A stretch of DNA of 9,939 bases from Xanthobacteraceae bacterium (GTDB taxonomy: Bacteria; Pseudomonadota; Alphaproteobacteria; Rhizobiales; Xanthobacteraceae), in the NCBI GenBank assembly GCA_030043175.1, contig JASHYD010000537.1:1-9939 (forward strand), written 5' to 3'. The notes below the pieces were generated by a model. That model saw only the letters and a program-made list of their open reading frames with translations, was not told the DNA's origin and ran no database searches. Each line of letters begins with the position of its first letter. Position 1 is the stretch's first letter. Positions 7,426 to 9,939 of the stretch are shown in pieces. The position numbers were made by a program, and so were the translations under genes.

Positions 7426-7701
7426 ATGGTCCGTACCCAACGCAACAGATCCCCCATATGCTCGGCGTCTTGTTTCAGCCGCGAACAGCGCCGAGCCCTC
7501 AAAAAGCTCGCGGATACCCCGCGCGGTCTGACCGAGCACTTCCTGTTAGCGCACGGCTTCTCCTTGGAGATGCTCTCCGGCCTTGTGCTCGCCGAGCTCG
7601 CAACTATCGTGACCGAGCCGATGATGGCGCGCCCCGGTGTGATGCTCATGGTCGAGCTTATGCGCATCACGGACGCTGGCCGGATGTGGCTTGAAGGGTA
7701 G
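7426..7701 (+). CDS. Small winged-helix-like protein of unknown function
   Basis: This 91-residue protein follows a pattern I associate with small hypothetical proteins common in Bradyrhizobium: FSREQRRALKKLAD (17-30), then TEHFLLAHGFSLEMLSGLV (36-54), and a final RITDAGRMWLEG (80-91). The order helix, helix-turn-helix-like pair ('AHGFSLEMLSGLVLAELAT') and a short strand ending in ITDAGR resembles winged-helix DNA-binding folds, so a DNA-binding role is possible but not demonstrated. There is no signal peptide or membrane segment. ATG 7426 has only a poor purine-rich leader (GATAAG overlapping the start), so translation may be weak. The gene ends ten bases before a strong hairpin and 82 bases before the Rap1a-like gene on the same strand. 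Confidence 0.7.
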   Translation: MVRTQRNRSPICSASCFSREQRRALKKLADTPRGLTEHFLLAHGFSLEMLSGLVLAELATIVTEPMMARPGVMLMVELMRITDAGRMWLEG

Positions 7702-7703
7702 GC

Positions 7704-7730
7704 GCCGAGGCGCTCGGCAACGGCCGAGCG
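7704..7730 (+). terminator. Strong GC hairpin with an alternative pairing, after the 7426 gene
   Basis: CGCTCGGC (7711-7718) pairs perfectly with GCCGAGCG (7723-7730) around the loop AACG. The same middle arm can instead pair with GCCGAG at 7704-7709 around a 3-base loop. No T run follows, so it may be a Rho-assisted terminator, an mRNA-stabilising 3' structure or an attenuator-like switch before the next gene. Confidence 0.5.
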
Positions 7731-7735
7731 AGCGT

Positions 7736-7752
7736 CTATAAGGTACTATAAG
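7736..7752 (+). promoter_or_regulatory. Helically phased direct repeat CTATAAG upstream of the Rap1a-like gene
   Basis: CTATAAG occurs at 7736-7742 and 7746-7752, exactly ten bases (about one helical turn) apart, some 30-50 bases before ATG 7784. Either copy could act as a -10 element, or the pair as an operator. No clear -35 is seen because the hairpin occupies that place. Confidence 0.35.
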
Positions 7753-7783
7753 TGATATTCCGACGACTTGACGGGAGGGATCA

Positions 7784-8164
7784 ATGAAAGCCACCGTGGT
7801 TGGTGCCTTTATAGCGCTGAGCGTCACGGCGGCCGCAGCGCAGCAAGACACAACATCGGCAAGCGCCGTGCTGCCGGGCTGTAAATTCCACGTCGCCCTT
7901 GCCGACGGCCAGGACCCCAAGCTCACTGTCCCAATTGCGTTAGCGGCGGGCTACTGCGCCGCGGTGCTCGACGTGTTGGCGTCCTCTTCCGCGCTTGACC
8001 CTGTCATGTGCCTGGACCCCAACATAGACAAGGCCGCAGCCATGCTGGTCTTCATACGTTATATCGAGGCACGGCCGCAGAGAATGCGTGAGCGCTTTCT
8101 AATACTTGCACGGGAAGCGCTGCGTGAAGCATGGCCGTGCGTGCGGACCTTTGGACGCCAGTAA
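7784..8164 (+). CDS. Rap1a/Tai-like secreted four-cysteine protein
   Basis: This 126-residue protein starts with a Sec signal peptide (residues 1-20, cleavage after Ala-Ala-Ala near 17-19), so the mature protein of about 107 residues is periplasmic. Its pattern LPGCK (30-34), AAGYCAAVLDVL (54-65), CLDPN (76-80), AAAMLVFIRYIEARPQRM (84-101), then LAREALREAWPC (108-119) is that of the Rap1a/Tai domain. Four cysteines (33, 58, 76, 119) could form two disulfides. Rap1a and Tai4 are immunity proteins against type VI secreted Tae4 peptidoglycan amidases, but rhizobial genomes carry many orphan members whose role is unknown. No amidase or type VI gene is in this window, so an immunity function is only inferred. 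GGGAGG lies six bases before the ATG and fixes the start. Upstream are the phased CTATAAG repeat and the hairpin. Confidence 0.8.
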   Translation: MKATVVGAFIALSVTAAAAQQDTTSASAVLPGCKFHVALADGQDPKLTVPIALAAGYCAAVLDVLASSSALDPVMCLDPNIDKAAAMLVFIRYIEARPQRMRERFLILAREALREAWPCVRTFGRQ

Positions 8165-9040
8165 ACTCTACGCCTTGATGGAATCTGCGCTCTCGACGTC
8201 AGGGGTCCGATTCGGTTGACGCGGATAATGCCGGGTCGTGACTGGTTTTGTCGGACCAAAGACGGACCGGGGCGTCGAAGCGATCGAGGTTGACCGCGGT
8301 CTCCTTGGCCGCACGCTCAAACGCCTTCGCTCCCGACCGGGAGAGGGGCGGGCGGCTCCGCTATCAACCGCGCGACGGCCGAAATGGTCCACCCGGATCG
8401 TAGCTCAGTTGCCGTGTTGGCAACTCATCCGCCGATGGCTGCAGGAACGCTGATGACGGCGGAGTTGGGCCACAAAGCGACATACACGCGGATTCAATTG
8501 GCACGGCAAGTAAAATCAGGCCTGCATCCGTAGCGACCTGGCCGACCCAAGTTCATTCGTACTTCATCGATTCCTACCGTCTGTTACCACTTAGGCGGTT
8601 GGGCATCAGCCTTATCAGCACATTGTCCGTTGATCGGCACGACAGCTCAGATTCGTGCGGAGGTCATGTTCGAGCGGACCGTGCTGCCGCAATCCCGTTG
8701 TCGTCGCTGCTGTGTCGAGCGGCACATCGAACAGGAATTTCAAGCCATACTGGCACCGCATGGAGAATGCTCTCGCAGACGCCGCCTAAATCGGCCAAAG
8801 TCAAGCAGGTCGTACAGAATCGGGCCGCGAGCGGCCGTCGCGATCCTTTTCAAACGCCCGGGCGACCTGTAGCATCGCCGATGAGACAGAGGAACTGACG
8901 ACCTCTCAAATTTTTCAGAACGCCGGCGATCCTTATCGCGGCGTCGGCTAATGCCACCTTTCGCAAGCTGCCCCATCCGCAGCCGGCTTATCGTCTGATA
9001 AGTACCCCGCTTGGCACTCGTCACCCGCAACACGATGCGA
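8165..9040. other. 876-base gene-free stretch
   Basis: I find no convincing gene on either strand. Frames of up to about 100 codons (for example near 8599-8898 plus and 8740-9366 minus) overlap one another, have no ribosome binding site and carry no familiar sequence; the longest minus frame runs antisense to the gene remnant at 9058. A small hairpin, GGCCG-CGAG-CGGCC, lies at 8823-8836. The density of broken frames suggests decayed coding DNA whose origin I cannot identify. Confidence 0.45.
8987..9002. promoter_or_regulatory. Palindrome CTTATC-GTCT-GATAAG upstream of the right-edge gene
   Basis: This is a perfect 6-bp inverted repeat with a 4-base spacer, ending 55 bases before the GTG at 9058. 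Its size and place fit a dimeric repressor operator, though as RNA it could also fold as a small hairpin. No T run follows. Confidence 0.4.
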
Positions 9041-9045
9041 GGCAA

Positions 9046-9051
9046 AAGGAG
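9046..9051 (+). promoter_or_regulatory. Ribosome binding site choosing GTG 9058 over ATG 9052
   Basis: AAGGAG abuts ATG 9052 with no spacer but lies six bases before the in-frame GTG at 9058, a normal distance. The GTG is therefore the likelier start of the gene remnant. Confidence 0.55.
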
Positions 9052-9057
9052 ATGATC

Positions 9058-9939
9058 GTGGATAACCGCTTCTCGGGCTTGATCGTAACTGCTGCCGTTG
9101 CCGCCGCAGCCGGCGCCGCCATTTCGGTGTCTGTCACCCAAACCTCTGCTCAGGCTCCCCCGGTTTCCGGCGCGGTTGTGAAAACCCCTCCGTTGAAGCG
9201 GCTTGGGGAGAACCTGATCTACAGGGAATCTGGACCGACGAATTTGACACGCCCCTGCAGCGCTCCGCCACGCGAACCAGGAGTTTTTCACCGATGCGCA
9301 ACGCGCTGAGTTGGACCAAGCGCGGTTGGGGATAGTCAACCGGCGCGCGACTGAGCGCGACGTCAATAACGGCTACAATGGCGCGGCGTTCTTCAGCATG
9401 AAGCGCACCGGGGCTCGCACCTCGCGAATTGCCGATCCCCCGAATGGCCGGTTTCCCGCTCTGACCCCGCGAGCTCAGAAGACGGCGGCGAGCGATCGTG
9501 AGTTTCGCCTCGCCCTGGTGCAATCGACCGATACGTGCAAAAAGGCGTTGGCAGGCTGCGCAGGCTGGAAATATGATCCGGCGACATCACCGCGACGCGC
9601 GGAAAATCCTCCTCGCTACAATACCGGACGTATGAATCGCAACGATGGTCCGGAGGACAGTTCGTTGGCAGAGCGCTGCCTAACCGGCGGGCCGCTTGTG
9701 TTTGGCGGCAACACCGGCAGTTTCCGCCGGATCGTGCAGACGCCGGGCGGCATCTCGATGTTCTACGACGTGGGTCAGGGACAAGGCTGGCAGCGCAATA
9801 TCGTCATGGCCGGAAGTCCCCACTTACCGGCCAGCATCCGTCAGTGGTTCGGCGACTCGCGCGGCCACTGGGAGGGCGACACGCTGGTGATCGACGTGAC
9901 CAACTTCAGTTCGAAAACCGATATCTTTGGATCGCGCGA
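9058..9939 (+). pseudogene. Exported W-F-G-D-S-R-G-H-W-E-G-D family protein with two frameshifts, 3' end outside window
   Basis: The gene opens with a signal peptide (hydrophobic core of about residues 6-22, cleavage after Ser-Ala-Gln-Ala). Family similarity then changes frame twice. WGEPDLQGIWTDEFDTPLQR is read from 9204 in a second frame. From about 9269 a third frame gives ANQEFFTDAQRAELDQAR, KRTGARTSRIADPPNGR, STDTCKKALAGCAG, GPEDSSLAERCL, YDVGQGQGWQRN, then WFGDSRGHWEGDTLVIDVTN, with no stop up to the window end. Each change equals loss of one base, near 9196-9203 and 9262-9268. These blocks are familiar from a large family of exported proteins of unknown function in Acidobacteria and Proteobacteria. 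Because everything after the second shift is well preserved, the damage is recent or is sequencing error. It is a distant relative of the genes at 3-497 and 2268-3116, with a longer N-terminal half. Confidence 0.8.

Noticed and set aside
8399..8440. tRNA-like string GTAGCTCAGTTG
   Set aside because: It matches a D-arm by eye, but no acceptor stem, anticodon arm or T-loop GGTTCGA-type sequence lies at the right distances.
8405..8453. LIRRWLQER peptide recalling group II intron reverse transcriptases
   Set aside because: The string is nine residues long, ends at a stop, and is not followed by the TPQGG or active-site YADD blocks in any frame.
8740..9366. 208-codon minus-strand frame at the right side
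   Set aside because: It runs antisense to the exported-family gene remnant and into non-coding DNA, and has an Arg/Ser-rich composition typical of an unused frame.

Overview
The window is GC-rich DNA that looks like an accessory stretch of an alphaproteobacterial chromosome, most likely soil-living Rhizobiales of the Bradyrhizobium/Rhodopseudomonas kind. The clues are an HWE-family sensor kinase with stacked PAS domains, a small 'ITDAGR' winged-helix-like protein and a Rap1a/Tai-type periplasmic protein, all of types I associate with that group. The assignment is inference; there is no rRNA or marker gene here. I see no tRNA, rRNA, CRISPR array or intact insertion sequence.

Left part (1-3116): the window opens inside the 3' end of a gene for a secreted protein of unknown function with the W-Y-G-D-S-x-G-H-Y-E-G-D signature. 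Seven bases after its stop comes an FAD-dependent aromatic-ring hydroxylase closely resembling 6-hydroxynicotinate 3-monooxygenase (NicC), with some pocket residues changed. A gene-poor gap follows, holding what looks like the decayed 5' part of a tnpB/orfB transposon gene. Then comes a complete paralogue of the first gene (2268-3116) with a clear signal peptide.

Middle (3508-6853, minus strand): one very large cytoplasmic sensor histidine kinase (GAF, five PAS domains, HWE catalytic core) with no response regulator beside it. A doubtful small ORF lies just upstream of it on the same strand.

Right part (6854-9939): mostly non-coding or decayed DNA with two small believable genes: a 91-residue winged-helix-like protein (7426-7701) and a Rap1a/Tai-like secreted four-cysteine protein (7784-8164), separated by a strong hairpin and a phased direct repeat. 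At the right edge is a third, more distant relative of the W-x-G-x-S-x-G-H-x-E-G-D family. It keeps a signal peptide and all recognisable family blocks but needs two frame changes, so it is a fresh pseudogene or carries sequence errors, and it runs off the window.

The most notable themes are the repeated appearance of one poorly characterised exported family around a NicC-like oxygenase, the substituted hydroxylase pocket, and an immunity-like protein with no visible toxin. No complete new multi-gene system is evident.
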